This document shows, in pieces, positions 44,453 to 52,822 of a stretch of DNA of 64,000 nt. Each line of letters begins with the position of its first letter. The stretch's first letter is position 1. The notes beneath the pieces were generated by a model that was not told where the DNA came from, made no database searches, and worked only from the letters and a program-made list of their open reading frames with translations. Source of the DNA: SCUD01 sp036824505 (GTDB lineage Bacteria > Pseudomonadota > Gammaproteobacteria > Steroidobacterales > Steroidobacteraceae); contig DAITAA010000011.1 of the NCBI GenBank assembly GCA_036824505.1, positions 1-64,000 on the forward strand, read 5' to 3'. The translations under genes were made by a program, and so were the position numbers.

Positions 44453-45268
44453 CTAGCGCTGGCAGCGCGGGCACCAGTAGGTGCTGCGCTGGCCCTGGAC
44501 GTACTGCTGGATCGTCATCCGGCATTTCCTGCAGGGTTGGCCGGCCCGCTCGTAAACGAACAGTTTCTGGCGGAAGTACCCGGGCATTCCGGACGGATCC
44601 ACGTAGTCGCGAAGCGTCGTGCCGCCGACGCCGATCGCCTCGCTGAGCACTTCGCGGATTTTCGTGACGAGAACGGCCATGCGTTCGCGGCTGACCCTGC
44701 CTGCAGCGAGCCCCGGCCTGATGCCGGCGCGAAACAGGGCCTCGCTTGCATAGATGTTGCCGACACCGACGACGGCGCGCGAATCCATGATGAAGGCCTT
44801 GATCGAGGCTCGCCGGCCCCGCGCGCGGCGCCACAGCGCCTCGCTGTCGAAATCCGAAGACAGGGGTTCTGCGGCCAGACCCGCCAGGAGCCGGTGCCGC
44901 AGCGGATCGCCCGTCGTGAACAGCAGGCTGCCGAACCGGCGCGGATCGTTGAATCGCAGGCAGCGCCCTGAGTCGAGCACGATGTCCACATGGTCGTGCG
45001 CGAGCGGCGGCGCGGCTGCATCCATCACGCGCAGGCTGCCGGACATGCCGAGGTGAAGGATTGCCGTGCCGGTGTCGGTCGCGATCAGCAGGTACTTGGC
45101 GCGCCGCCCGACCGCCTGAACCGTGGATCCGCGCAGCCGCGCCGGCAGGCTGCGGGACACAGGCCAGCGCAGTCGCGCGTCGCGCACGATGACCTGTTCG
45201 ATGCGGTGCCCGACGAGCCAGGGCTCGATGCCCCGGCGCGTCGTCTCCACCTCCGGCAGTTCCGGCAT
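44453..45268 (-). CDS. mutM: Formamidopyrimidine-DNA glycosylase
   Basis: A 271-residue repair enzyme that removes 8-oxoguanine. Pro2 and Glu3 of PELPEVET are the catalytic N-terminus, and the C-terminal zinc finger has four cysteines (CRKC to WCPRC). SVGNIYASE, here GVGNIYASEALFRAGI, is the helix-two-turn-helix. All active-site elements are intact. Confidence 0.96.
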   Translation of the reverse strand: MPELPEVETTRRGIEPWLVGHRIEQVIVRDARLRWPVSRSLPARLRGSTVQAVGRRAKYLLIATDTGTAILHLGMSGSLRVMDAAAPPLAHDHVDIVLDSGRCLRFNDPRRFGSLLFTTGDPLRHRLLAGLAAEPLSSDFDSEALWRRARGRRASIKAFIMDSRAVVGVGNIYASEALFRAGIRPGLAAGRVSRERMAVLVTKIREVLSEAIGVGGTTLRDYVDPSGMPGYFRQKLFVYERAGQPCRKCRMTIQQYVQGQRSTYWCPRCQR

Positions 45269-45284
45269 CCTTGCCGGCCCGGAC

Positions 45285-47564
45285 TCAGAATCGCGACTTG
45301 ATTGAAACGCCGACGATCCGGGGCTCGTTGTCGAATCCCGTCAGGTTGTTGAAGTCGATGGCGCCTTTGACATTTTCTTCATCGGTGATGTTCCGGCCGA
45401 AGAGCGCCACTTCCCACTTCCCGTTGTCGCGCGAGTAACCGATGCGTGCGCCGCCTTCGAAGGTGCTGTCGCTGTAGAATTCCCTAGACTCGTAGATGAA
45501 GAACTGGGTCTTCCCCTGGAATGCCCAGTCGGTCGAGAAGAAGAACTCGCTGTTGTTCGCCATCGGGATTCCATAGCGCGCCGTGATGGTCGCGATGTAT
45601 TCCGGGGCCTGCGTAAAAGAGTTGCCGTCGATGATGGCGTTGCCGTCACTGTCGAGGGGATCGATCACCGTGCAGAGCCCTGAACCGCAGGGTGGCACGA
45701 CGAGAGAGCTGTCTTTGATTTCAGTGTCCGTGTAGCTCAATCCCAGCGTCACCAGGAAATTGTCGGTGACGAGGAATTCACTGTCGAAGTCGAAACCCAT
45801 CCCCGTGCCCTTGTCGGCATTCACCAACCGCACGAAATTGCCGCCGCCGCCGATGGCCGAGAGCTGCTGGTCCTTGATCTCGTAATAGAAGACCGAACCG
45901 TTCAGCCGTACGCGGTCGCCGGCGAGCTGCGACTTGAACCCCGCCTCGATCGACGTGATGGTTTCGGATTTCGCGATCGACGGAGTCCCGAAGAACGCAA
46001 CGTCACGGCCCTGAATGGTCGGCGCGCGGAAGCCTGACGCCAGGCGCCCATAAATGTTGAACTGGTCGTTGACTTCGTAGAGAGCGCTCAGGTCCCAGCT
46101 CACCTGCTCATCGGAGACACTCTGCGGCGCGATGGGGAACAACGGTGCACGGAAGACCGATATTTCCTTGTCGTCATCCGTGAAGCGAGCGCCGGCCGTC
46201 AATGTCAGGGCGTCGGTCGCCTCGTAGCTGACGTGTCCGAACACCGCCCAGGCAGTGTTGTCGTGTTCGACGGTTGTAGGCGCGAACACATCCGCGGGAT
46301 CCGGCGTCACGAAGTTTGGAATGAATGTCGTGGTCGTCACGGAGAAATTGGAATCGAAGTAGAAGGCACCTGCTTGCCAGAACAGGCGGTCGCTCGCCTG
46401 CGATGAAAATCGAATCTCCTGGGTCAACTGATCGAGGTTGTCGATTCCGTCAATTGAGTGCGACGGGAATGGAATGCACGGATCGCCGACCGCGCTTCCC
46501 GGCGGGCAAGGCCCGACGTATGGCACCGGCAGGAAATTCAGGAAGTCCGCGCCGAATCCGCCGTCGATGTCGCCCTCGCTGCTGCTCGCAGTGTTCTCGT
46601 ACGCAGTCACCGACGTGAGGGTGATATTGCCGGCAAACTTGAAGTCGAGTTTGACTGATCCGCCCATGCCGTCGGCATGCTGGGGATTATTGTTGCCCTC
46701 GTCATAGGAAACGCTGTCGCGATCGTAGTTGGAATTGAAGCCATTGCTGCCAGGGCCGAGCACGTTGGCGCGGAAGATCGACGCCGTTCCGTCGATGGAG
46801 CGGCCATGGATGTTCAGCAACGCACTGAAGTTGTCCGATGGCTCAATGAGGAGCTGGGCGCGGTAGGCAGACTCGCTGAAGCCTCCCATTGCGTTCTTTT
46901 CGCCGCTAAAAGTGTTGTCGATCCAGTCATTCCGTTCGTGGTAGATCGCGGAAACGCGCGCGGAAACGGTGTCGCTCAGTCCGCCGCCGACGCCGAATTC
47001 AGCGGTCTTCGTGCCGAGCTCGCCATAACTCAGGGTGACATCGCCACCGAATTCCTGGCTCGGCTTCTTCGTGTCGAACTTGACGATGCCCGCCGGGGTA
47101 TTGCGGCCGAACAGGGTTCCCTGCGGGCCGCGCAGGACTTCCACCCGGTCGATGTCGAACAGCGGGAAGCTCTTCAGGATCACGTTTTCCAGGACCACTT
47201 CGTCGACGATGATCGACACCGGCTGTGATGCGGCGAGGTCGAAGTCAGAATTTCCGAGGCCGCGAATGTAGAACCTCGGCGCGAGCCTGCCATTGGATGA
47301 CTCGGCGTACAGGCTAGGCACGCGGGTCGCGAGAGCCTGGATGTCCGCGCCGCCCTCGAAGATGGCGTCGAGGCGCTCGCCTTCCAGGGGTGCAACCGAA
47401 ATCGGAACGTCCTGGATGTTTTCGACCCGGCGCTCGGCCGTGACCATGACGTCTTCGAGTGTCGTAGGTGTCTGCGCCCAGGCAGCTGGCAGCGGCAATG
47501 CCAAGGCGATTGCGACCGCAAGGCTGCGACGCGCGAGCCGCCCGTCAATCTCTGCATTACGCAT
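45285..47564 (-). CDS. TonB-dependent outer-membrane receptor
   Basis: A 759-residue receptor: signal peptide to about residue 30 (AWAQ), plug domain starting EDVMVTAERRVENIQDVPISV, LRGPQGTLFGRNTPAG (a standard plug motif), and a 22-strand barrel ending in GVSIKSRF. The plug style (MVTAERR, IQDVPISV) is typical of the large FecA/CirA-like group expanded in Sphingomonads and Xanthomonad relatives, often for polyols, steroids or oligosaccharides. No substrate gene is adjacent. A promoter is predicted upstream. Confidence 0.93.
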   Translation of the reverse strand: MRNAEIDGRLARRSLAVAIALALPLPAAWAQTPTTLEDVMVTAERRVENIQDVPISVAPLEGERLDAIFEGGADIQALATRVPSLYAESSNGRLAPRFYIRGLGNSDFDLAASQPVSIIVDEVVLENVILKSFPLFDIDRVEVLRGPQGTLFGRNTPAGIVKFDTKKPSQEFGGDVTLSYGELGTKTAEFGVGGGLSDTVSARVSAIYHERNDWIDNTFSGEKNAMGGFSESAYRAQLLIEPSDNFSALLNIHGRSIDGTASIFRANVLGPGSNGFNSNYDRDSVSYDEGNNNPQHADGMGGSVKLDFKFAGNITLTSVTAYENTASSSEGDIDGGFGADFLNFLPVPYVGPCPPGSAVGDPCIPFPSHSIDGIDNLDQLTQEIRFSSQASDRLFWQAGAFYFDSNFSVTTTTFIPNFVTPDPADVFAPTTVEHDNTAWAVFGHVSYEATDALTLTAGARFTDDDKEISVFRAPLFPIAPQSVSDEQVSWDLSALYEVNDQFNIYGRLASGFRAPTIQGRDVAFFGTPSIAKSETITSIEAGFKSQLAGDRVRLNGSVFYYEIKDQQLSAIGGGGNFVRLVNADKGTGMGFDFDSEFLVTDNFLVTLGLSYTDTEIKDSSLVVPPCGSGLCTVIDPLDSDGNAIIDGNSFTQAPEYIATITARYGIPMANNSEFFFSTDWAFQGKTQFFIYESREFYSDSTFEGGARIGYSRDNGKWEVALFGRNITDEENVKGAIDFNNLTGFDNEPRIVGVSIKSRF

Positions 47565-47624
47565 TTTCAGACTCCCCTGTGTACCGGTGCGGTCCGGGAT
47601 ATCCGGACGCGGAATTTTCAGTGG

Positions 47625-47652
47625 AGTGTAACGGAGTCGCGGGGGGGTGCAA
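47625..47652 (-). promoter_or_regulatory. Predicted sigma-70 promoter of the TonB receptor gene
   Basis: Minus-strand TTGCAC (47652-47647), 16-nt spacer and TACACT (47630-47625) lie about 60 nt upstream of the start. In the leader, GTCCGG (47592-47597) and CCGGAC (47603-47608) form a small hairpin, and GGGGAG lies about 8 nt before the ATG. Confidence 0.5.
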
Positions 47653-47672
47653 GCCGCCCGTGGACGGCCGGC

Positions 47673-47828
47673 CTACTTGATCTTCGATTCCTTGTAGGGC
47701 ACGTGCTTGCGGACCACCGGGTCGTACTTGCTGATCTCCATCTTCTCCGGGTGCAAGCGCTTGTTCTTGGTGGTCGTATAGAAATGGCCGGTTCCGGCCG
47801 ATGAGATGAGCTTGATCTTGTCGCGCAT
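47673..47828 (-). CDS. rpmG: Ribosomal protein L33
   Basis: A 51-residue L33 of the cysteine-free type: MRDKIKLISSAGTGHFYTTT continuing to KYDPVVRKHVPYKESKIK. The zinc-ribbon CxxC pairs of C+ forms are absent, as in most gammaproteobacteria. It is 9 nt downstream of rpmB. Confidence 0.97.
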   Translation of the reverse strand: MRDKIKLISSAGTGHFYTTTKNKRLHPEKMEISKYDPVVRKHVPYKESKIK

Positions 47829-47837
47829 GTCGGTTCC

Positions 47838-48074
47838 TCAGACGTGGGTGCCGGCGGCACGCAATTCGGCCAGCACGACATCGAGACCCCGTTTCTCGAT
47901 AGTGCGCAGGCCGCGGGTCGACAGCCTGAGCGTGACCCACCGGCCCTCGCTCTCGACCCAGAAACGCTGGGCATGCAGGTTCGGCAGGAAGCGTCGGCGC
48001 TTCTTGATGTTCGAATGCGACACCTTGTTACCGCTCCTGGGCCGCTTGCCGGTGACCTGACAGACTCGGGACAT
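47838..48074 (-). CDS. rpmB: Ribosomal protein L28
   Basis: A 78-residue 50S protein: MSRVCQVTGKRPRSGNKVSH, then KRRFLPNLH and LRLSTRGLRTIEKRGLD. ATG 48074 is chosen over 48095, as the family always begins MS(R/K)VCQVTGK. It forms an operon with rpmG. Confidence 0.97.
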   Translation of the reverse strand: MSRVCQVTGKRPRSGNKVSHSNIKKRRRFLPNLHAQRFWVESEGRWVTLRLSTRGLRTIEKRGLDVVLAELRAAGTHV

Positions 48075-48117
48075 GACCTGGACTCCGCTGGACAAGCTAC
48101 CCGTAAACGAGCCGCAT

Positions 48118-48147
48118 ATTAGACCAGCCGGGGGCAGCGGCAGTCAA
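48118..48147 (-). promoter_or_regulatory. Predicted promoter of rpmB-rpmG
   Basis: Minus-strand TTGACT (48147-48142), 18-nt spacer and TCTAAT (48123-48118) give a near-consensus sigma-70 promoter 44 nt upstream of rpmB. GTCAAATCAGG occurs twice on the plus strand (48143-48153 and 48162-48172), so a second TTGAC lies 19 bp further upstream, inside the radC stop region. Confidence 0.6.
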
Positions 48148-48162
48148 ATCAGGTCCTGGCCG

Positions 48163-48837
48163 TCAAATCAGGCCTTTTTCCGCCAGGGAAGTGCACATTC
48201 CGTCGCCGATAATCAGGTGATCCAGCAGCCGGATCTCGACCAGTGCCAGGGCGTCGCGCAGGCGAGTCGTGATGATCTCGTCGGCCTGACTGGGCTCGGC
48301 AACGCCGGAGGGATGGTTGTGGGCCAGGATTACCGCAGTCGCATTGCGGGAAAGCGCCTGCTTGACCACTTCGCGCGGGTGCACGCTGGCGCCGTCCACC
48401 GTGCCCCGGAACAGCTCCTCGCAGTTGATCAGGCGGTGCCGGCTGTCAAGGAACAGGCAGCAGAAGACCTCGTGTTCCAGGTCGCGCAGCCGCGCAATCA
48501 GGTATTCGCGGGCGGCGCGCGGGCTTTGCAGCACCGGCCCGGCCTGCAGCCGCTCCAGGTGGTGACGGCGCACGATTTCAAGCGCGGCCTGCAACTCGGC
48601 CCAGCGCGTCGGCCCGACGCCACGCTGCCGGCACAGCGCATTGCGCTCCGCCGACAGGACGCTGCGCAGCGAGCCGAAGCGGGCGAGCAGCGCGCGCGCC
48701 ACATCGAGCGCCGTCTGGCCCCTGGTGCCGTGGCGCAGCCAGATCGCCAGCAATTCCGCCTCGGTCAGCGCCGCTGATCCCATCTGCAACAGCTTTTCGC
48801 GCGGCCTGTCGGCAAGCGGCCAGTCCCTGATCTGCAT
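48163..48837 (-). CDS. radC: RadC/JAB-domain protein
   Basis: A 224-residue RadC-family protein: N-terminal helix-hairpin-helix-like region (GVGPTRWAELQAALEI) and C-terminal JAMM metalloprotease-like motif with His173, His175 (AHNHPSG) and Asp186. The role of chromosomal RadC is not settled. ATG 48837 is preferred, as the frame above overlaps coaBC. It is upstream of rpmB as in E. coli. Confidence 0.93.
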   Translation of the reverse strand: MQIRDWPLADRPREKLLQMGSAALTEAELLAIWLRHGTRGQTALDVARALLARFGSLRSVLSAERNALCRQRGVGPTRWAELQAALEIVRRHHLERLQAGPVLQSPRAAREYLIARLRDLEHEVFCCLFLDSRHRLINCEELFRGTVDGASVHPREVVKQALSRNATAVILAHNHPSGVAEPSQADEIITTRLRDALALVEIRLLDHLIIGDGMCTSLAEKGLI

Positions 48838-48927
48838 GTGCACCTCCCGGAGGCAGTTTGCGATCAGGTTCGCGTTGCCGCAGGCCGTAAATGGCGCCGG
48901 TTGCGGGAGTAAGGTGATAATCGGCCC

Positions 48928-50169
48928 ATGAACAAGCTCGCGCCACGTCCGTTGCGGATCCTGCTGGGGGTGACCGGGGGGATTGCGGCCTACAAGAGTC
49001 CGGACCTCGTCCGGCGCCTGCGCGAGCGTGGCGCCGAAGTCCAGGTCGTCATGACCGGGGGCGCAGGGCGCTTTATCACGGCCCTGACCCTGCAGGCCGT
49101 ATCCGGGCGTCCGGTGCGGGATTCGCTCTGGGACGAAGCGGCGGAAGCCGCCATGGGCCACATCGAACTCGCACGCTGGGCTGACGCGGTGCTGGTCGCG
49201 CCGGCGACCGCCGATTTCCTGGCCAGGCTCGCCCACGGACAGGCGGATGACCTGCTCTCGACGCTCTGCCTGGCGACGGCGGCCCCGCTGTATCTAGCGC
49301 CGGCGATGAATCAGCAGATGTGGGCCAGCCCGGCGACCGCCGCCAATGTGGCGTTGTTGAAGGATCGCGGCGTCACCATCCTCGGGCCCGGCGAAGGCGA
49401 TCAGGCCTGTGGCGAGACGGGACCCGGGCGCATGCTGGAGCCCGTTGAGCTCGCCGAACTGACGCTGTCGGCATTGACAGCAAGTCGTGTGCTTGCGGGA
49501 CTGCGCGTCGTCGTCAGCGCGGGCCCCACGCGCGAGCGCCTGGATCCGGTCCGATTCATCAGCAACCGCAGCTCCGGAAAGATGGGCTACGCCATCGCCC
49601 AGGCGGCCCGGGACGCAGGGGCGGCCGTCACCCTGGTCAGCGGCCCGGTGGCCATCGCCCCGCCGGCGGGCGTCGAATTTGTATCCGTCGAGAGCGCCCA
49701 GCAGATGTACGACGCCGTGCACCGTGCTCTCGCCGCCGCCGATATCTACGTCGGCGCTGCTGCGGTCGCCGATTACCAGGCGCCGGCAATCGCGGTGCAG
49801 AAGAGCAAGAAAACGTCCGAGAGAATGCAGCTTGAGCTGGTCAGGGCGCCGGATATCCTGGGGTCGGTCGCGGCACTGAAGAGCGGCAGGCCATTCGTCG
49901 TCGGTTTTGCGGCTGAAACGGAGAATGTCGAGGAGAATGCGCGCGCGAAACTCGTGCAGAAGCGCGTGGACATGATCGCGGCAAACGAGGTCGGCGACGG
50001 GCTCGCATTCGATCGAGACGACAACGCGCTGCTCGTCCTGTGGGCAGACGGTCGCGAGGAGATCCCTCGCTGCAGCAAGTTCGAGCTGGCTCGCCGGCTG
50101 GTGGCGCTCATCGCGCGGGTCCGCGGCTCGCGACGGGGCTCAGCCACCGTGGCCGCAATCCGCGGCTGA
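48928..50169 (+). CDS. coaBC: Bifunctional phosphopantothenoylcysteine decarboxylase/synthase
   Basis: A 413-residue bifunctional coenzyme A enzyme. The N-terminal CoaC half has the flavin-binding GVTGGIAAYKS, the catalytic His in MGHIELARWAD and the PAMNQQMW loop. The C-terminal CoaB half has SAGPTRERLDPVRFISNRSS, GKMGYAIA and the lysine of AVQKSKKTSE. It precedes dut by 9 nt, the normal arrangement. Confidence 0.96.
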   Translation: MNKLAPRPLRILLGVTGGIAAYKSPDLVRRLRERGAEVQVVMTGGAGRFITALTLQAVSGRPVRDSLWDEAAEAAMGHIELARWADAVLVAPATADFLARLAHGQADDLLSTLCLATAAPLYLAPAMNQQMWASPATAANVALLKDRGVTILGPGEGDQACGETGPGRMLEPVELAELTLSALTASRVLAGLRVVVSAGPTRERLDPVRFISNRSSGKMGYAIAQAARDAGAAVTLVSGPVAIAPPAGVEFVSVESAQQMYDAVHRALAAADIYVGAAAVADYQAPAIAVQKSKKTSERMQLELVRAPDILGSVAALKSGRPFVVGFAAETENVEENARAKLVQKRVDMIAANEVGDGLAFDRDDNALLVLWADGREEIPRCSKFELARRLVALIARVRGSRRGSATVAAIRG

Positions 50170-50178
50170 TCACCGCGC

Positions 50179-50640
50179 ATGACAGCGATTCGCCGGCTCC
50201 TCGTGCGTGTCCTCGATCCGCGCGTCGGCCGCGAAATCCCGCTGCCGGCCTATGCGACGGACGGGTCAGCGGGTCTCGACCTGCGTGCCTGCCTGGACGC
50301 GCCCGTCACGCTGGAACCCGGCGAGACCCATCTGGTACCGACCGGATTTGCAATCCATCTCGAAGATCCCGGACTGGCCGCCGTCCTGCTGCCGCGCTCC
50401 GGCCTGGGGCACAAGCACGGTATCGTGCTCGGCAATCTGGTTGGCCTGATCGACTCCGACTACCAGGGCCAGGTGATGGTTTCGGTCTGGAACCGCGGCG
50501 GCCACCCTTTCACGATCTCGCCTGGCGAGCGAATTGCCCAGATGATTGTCGTACCGGTCGTGCAGGTCCGGCTCGAAGTCGTTTCGGAGTTCAGCGAATC
50601 CGGACGCGGCACCGGGGGATTCGGGAGCTCGGGCCGCTAG
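50179..50640 (+). CDS. dut: dUTP diphosphatase
   Basis: A 153-residue trimeric dUTPase with all five motifs: AGLDLRA-type (SAGLDLRACLD), PRSGLGHKHGI, GLIDSDYQG, ERIAQMIV and the flexible C-terminal GRGTGGFGSSGR. It prevents uracil incorporation into DNA. It is convergent with the DUF4124 gene across 6 nt. Confidence 0.97.
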   Translation: MTAIRRLLVRVLDPRVGREIPLPAYATDGSAGLDLRACLDAPVTLEPGETHLVPTGFAIHLEDPGLAAVLLPRSGLGHKHGIVLGNLVGLIDSDYQGQVMVSVWNRGGHPFTISPGERIAQMIVVPVVQVRLEVVSEFSESGRGTGGFGSSGR

Positions 50641-50646
50641 CGACCC

Positions 50647-51294
50647 TCAGCGCGGAGCGGTCGCTCTCAGTTCCTTGAAGCGCTTGATGTCCGCACCGAA
50701 GTTCGCGCGGATGGTCTCGCGCTCGAGGCGCTTTTTCTCGAGGTTCTGTTGTTGCGTCGCGATGTCGGACGCCGAACGTTGCAGGTCGCGCGCCAGTTCA
50801 TCGGGTATCATCGGTGCGTCCGGCTCCTTGCTGCGCGGCAGGAAATTGGAAGCCTGCTTCTCGAATTGCGCGTGCCTTGCCCGCAGATTCGCAAGCGACT
50901 GTTCCTGGATCGTCAGTTGCGCTTCGATGAGGTCGAGGCGCCGGTCACGCAACACCTCGATTTCTTCCACTGACTGGTATACCTGAAGCAGCGTCCGGTC
51001 GCGCTGCTTCTGAATCAAGATTTCCTTGGCCGCCTTGTCCGCTGCGACCTTGGCGCGCGCTTCTTCCGGCGTCACCAGGCCTTCTTCGCGGCCCACCGCG
51101 ATGCCGTGCTGATTCAACACATCGCGATCCTGTTCGGCGTACTCGGGCGGAATGCTGTCGCCGTAGTGAACCTGGCCGTTCTTGTCGACCCAGCGGTAGA
51201 GCTTCTGCTTGGCATCTGATGCCGCATCGGCGACGCCCGCCAGCAGGGCAAGCATCAACGCGGAAACCAGCACCCTTGCCGACCAGACATTCAT
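50647..51294 (-). CDS. DUF4124 periplasmic coiled-coil protein
   Basis: A 215-residue exported protein: signal peptide (residues 1-24, GVADA-AS), DUF4124 domain with the typical KLYRWVDKNGQVHYGDSIPP, and a long charged coiled coil (about 75-210). The family is common and uncharacterised in gammaproteobacteria. ATG 51294 is chosen; the frame above overlaps pyrE. Confidence 0.85.
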   Translation of the reverse strand: MNVWSARVLVSALMLALLAGVADAASDAKQKLYRWVDKNGQVHYGDSIPPEYAEQDRDVLNQHGIAVGREEGLVTPEEARAKVAADKAAKEILIQKQRDRTLLQVYQSVEEIEVLRDRRLDLIEAQLTIQEQSLANLRARHAQFEKQASNFLPRSKEPDAPMIPDELARDLQRSASDIATQQQNLEKKRLERETIRANFGADIKRFKELRATAPR

Positions 51295-51352
51295 CCGGAA
51301 CACCTCTGACCGCATATTCTGCCCCCACGCGCAGGGGTTCGCCGTAAATACG

Positions 51353-52003
51353 TCACGCTTCGCGGTCGACACCATAGCGCGACCGATAGTTCCTGAGGCT
51401 GGCAAGTTCATCGGGACGTCCAGCCATCTCCAGGTGCTCAATGATTTCAGCGAGAGCGATGATTCTAATGACCGGGATGCCGAATGTGGTCTGAATCTCC
51501 TGGACCGCCGACAATGCGCTCTGGCCCCGCTCCTGGCGATCCAGCGCCAGCACCACGCCCGCTGGAGTCGCGCCAGCCGCGCGAATGACATCAACGGACT
51601 CCCGAATGGCCGTGCCGGCAGTGATGACGTCATCGACGATCAGCACGCGTCCTGCCAGCGGCGCGCCGATCAGGCTGCCGCCTTCGCCGTGCAGCTTTGC
51701 CTCCTTGCGGTTGAAGGCGACCCCCACGTTGCGGCCGTGCCTGGCGGCCAGGGCGATCGCTGCCGAAGTCGCAAGCGGGATGCCCTTGTATGCGGGCCCG
51801 AACAGCATGTCGAATGCCAGGCCCGAGTCGATGATCGCCTGCGCATAGCAGGCGCCAATCGTGCCCAGTGAAAGGCCGTCGTTGATGAGTCCGGCATTGA
51901 AGAAGTACGGACTCACGCGGCCCGACTTCAAGGTGAACTGCCCGAAGCGCAACGCCTGCCGCGCGAGGATCAGTTCCATGAATTCTTTCTGGTGGGTCCG
52001 CAT
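51353..52003 (-). CDS. pyrE: Orotate phosphoribosyltransferase
   Basis: A 216-residue enzyme of pyrimidine synthesis. The PRPP loop is RVLIVDDVITAGTAIRE; FTLKSGRVSPYFFNAGL and FGPAYKGIPLAT and FNRKEAKLHGEGG match the E. coli enzyme closely from the first residues, which supports ATG 52003. It is divergent from the ExoIII gene (51 nt), as crc-pyrE in pseudomonads. Confidence 0.97.
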   Translation of the reverse strand: MRTHQKEFMELILARQALRFGQFTLKSGRVSPYFFNAGLINDGLSLGTIGACYAQAIIDSGLAFDMLFGPAYKGIPLATSAAIALAARHGRNVGVAFNRKEAKLHGEGGSLIGAPLAGRVLIVDDVITAGTAIRESVDVIRAAGATPAGVVLALDRQERGQSALSAVQEIQTTFGIPVIRIIALAEIIEHLEMAGRPDELASLRNYRSRYGVDREA

Positions 52004-52054
52004 GCACGCTTCAGCTGCCAGTGCGTATCATGGCGCATCCGCGGCGGAGCCACC

Positions 52055-52822
52055 ATGCGCATCCTGACGCTCAACTGCAACGGCATTCGCTCCGCGGCCC
52101 GCAAGGGCCTGTTCGACTGGCTGCCCGCACAGTCACCGGATGTCGTGTGCCTGCAGGAAACCAAGGCGCAGGAATCCCAGCTCACGGACGGCGATTTCCG
52201 GCCCCACGGCTATCACTGTCATTACTACGACGCAGAGCGCAAGGGTTATAGCGGTGTCGCCGTATTTTCGAGGTCGAAACCGGACCGGGTGATCCGCGGC
52301 TTCGGCGTGTCCGAGTTCGACGGCGAAGGCCGTTACATCGAACTGCAATTCGGGCTGCTTTCCGTCGTGTCGCTGTACCTGCCCTCGGGCTCGTCGGGCC
52401 CGGAGCGCCAGGCTTCGAAATTCCGGTTTCTCGAGGCTTTCCTTCCGTACCTGAAGCGTCTTGGCAAACGCCGGCGAAACTATGTCCTGTGCGGTGATTT
52501 CAATATTGCGCACCAGCCCATTGACCTGAAGAACTGGCGCGCAAACCAGAAGAACTCTGGATTCCTGCCTGAGGAGAGGGCCTGGCTCGATCGCCTGTTT
52601 GGCGAACTGGGCTGGGTCGACGCTTTTCGGGAAGTTGACCCCCGGCCTGAGCAATACACCTGGTGGTCCAACCGCGGCCAGGCGCGGGCCAGGAATGTCG
52701 GTTGGCGAATCGACTACCAGATCGTCAATCGCCAGCTGGCAGGCAAGGCGCGCGCAGCATCGATCTACAAGGATGCGTGGTTCTCCGATCACGCGCCGCT
52801 GACCATGGACTACGAGTTGTGA
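52055..52822 (+). CDS. Exonuclease III family protein (XthA/Crc-like)
   Basis: A 255-residue EEP-fold protein. Catalytic residues are retained: NCNGIRSA, Glu in LQETKAQE, Asp and Asn in CGDFNIAH, Asp in WRIDYQIV and DH in FSDHAPLTM. Activity as an AP endonuclease/3'-exonuclease is likely. The neighbourhood with divergent pyrE is also that of Crc, the catabolite-repression protein of Pseudomonas, so a Crc-like role cannot be excluded. The stop overlaps the GTG of the next gene. Confidence 0.9.
   Translation: MRILTLNCNGIRSAARKGLFDWLPAQSPDVVCLQETKAQESQLTDGDFRPHGYHCHYYDAERKGYSGVAVFSRSKPDRVIRGFGVSEFDGEGRYIELQFGLLSVVSLYLPSGSSGPERQASKFRFLEAFLPYLKRLGKRRRNYVLCGDFNIAHQPIDLKNWRANQKNSGFLPEERAWLDRLFGELGWVDAFREVDPRPEQYTWWSNRGQARARNVGWRIDYQIVNRQLAGKARAASIYKDAWFSDHAPLTMDYEL

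Noticed and set aside
44446..44461. CAGCGC / GCGCTG inverted repeat between coaD and mutM as a terminator
   Set aside because: Only 6 bp with no T-tract on either strand; too weak to call.
47592..47608. Riboswitch in the TonB receptor leader
   Set aside because: Only a 6-bp hairpin in a leader of about 55 nt; no B12-box or other aptamer core is visible.
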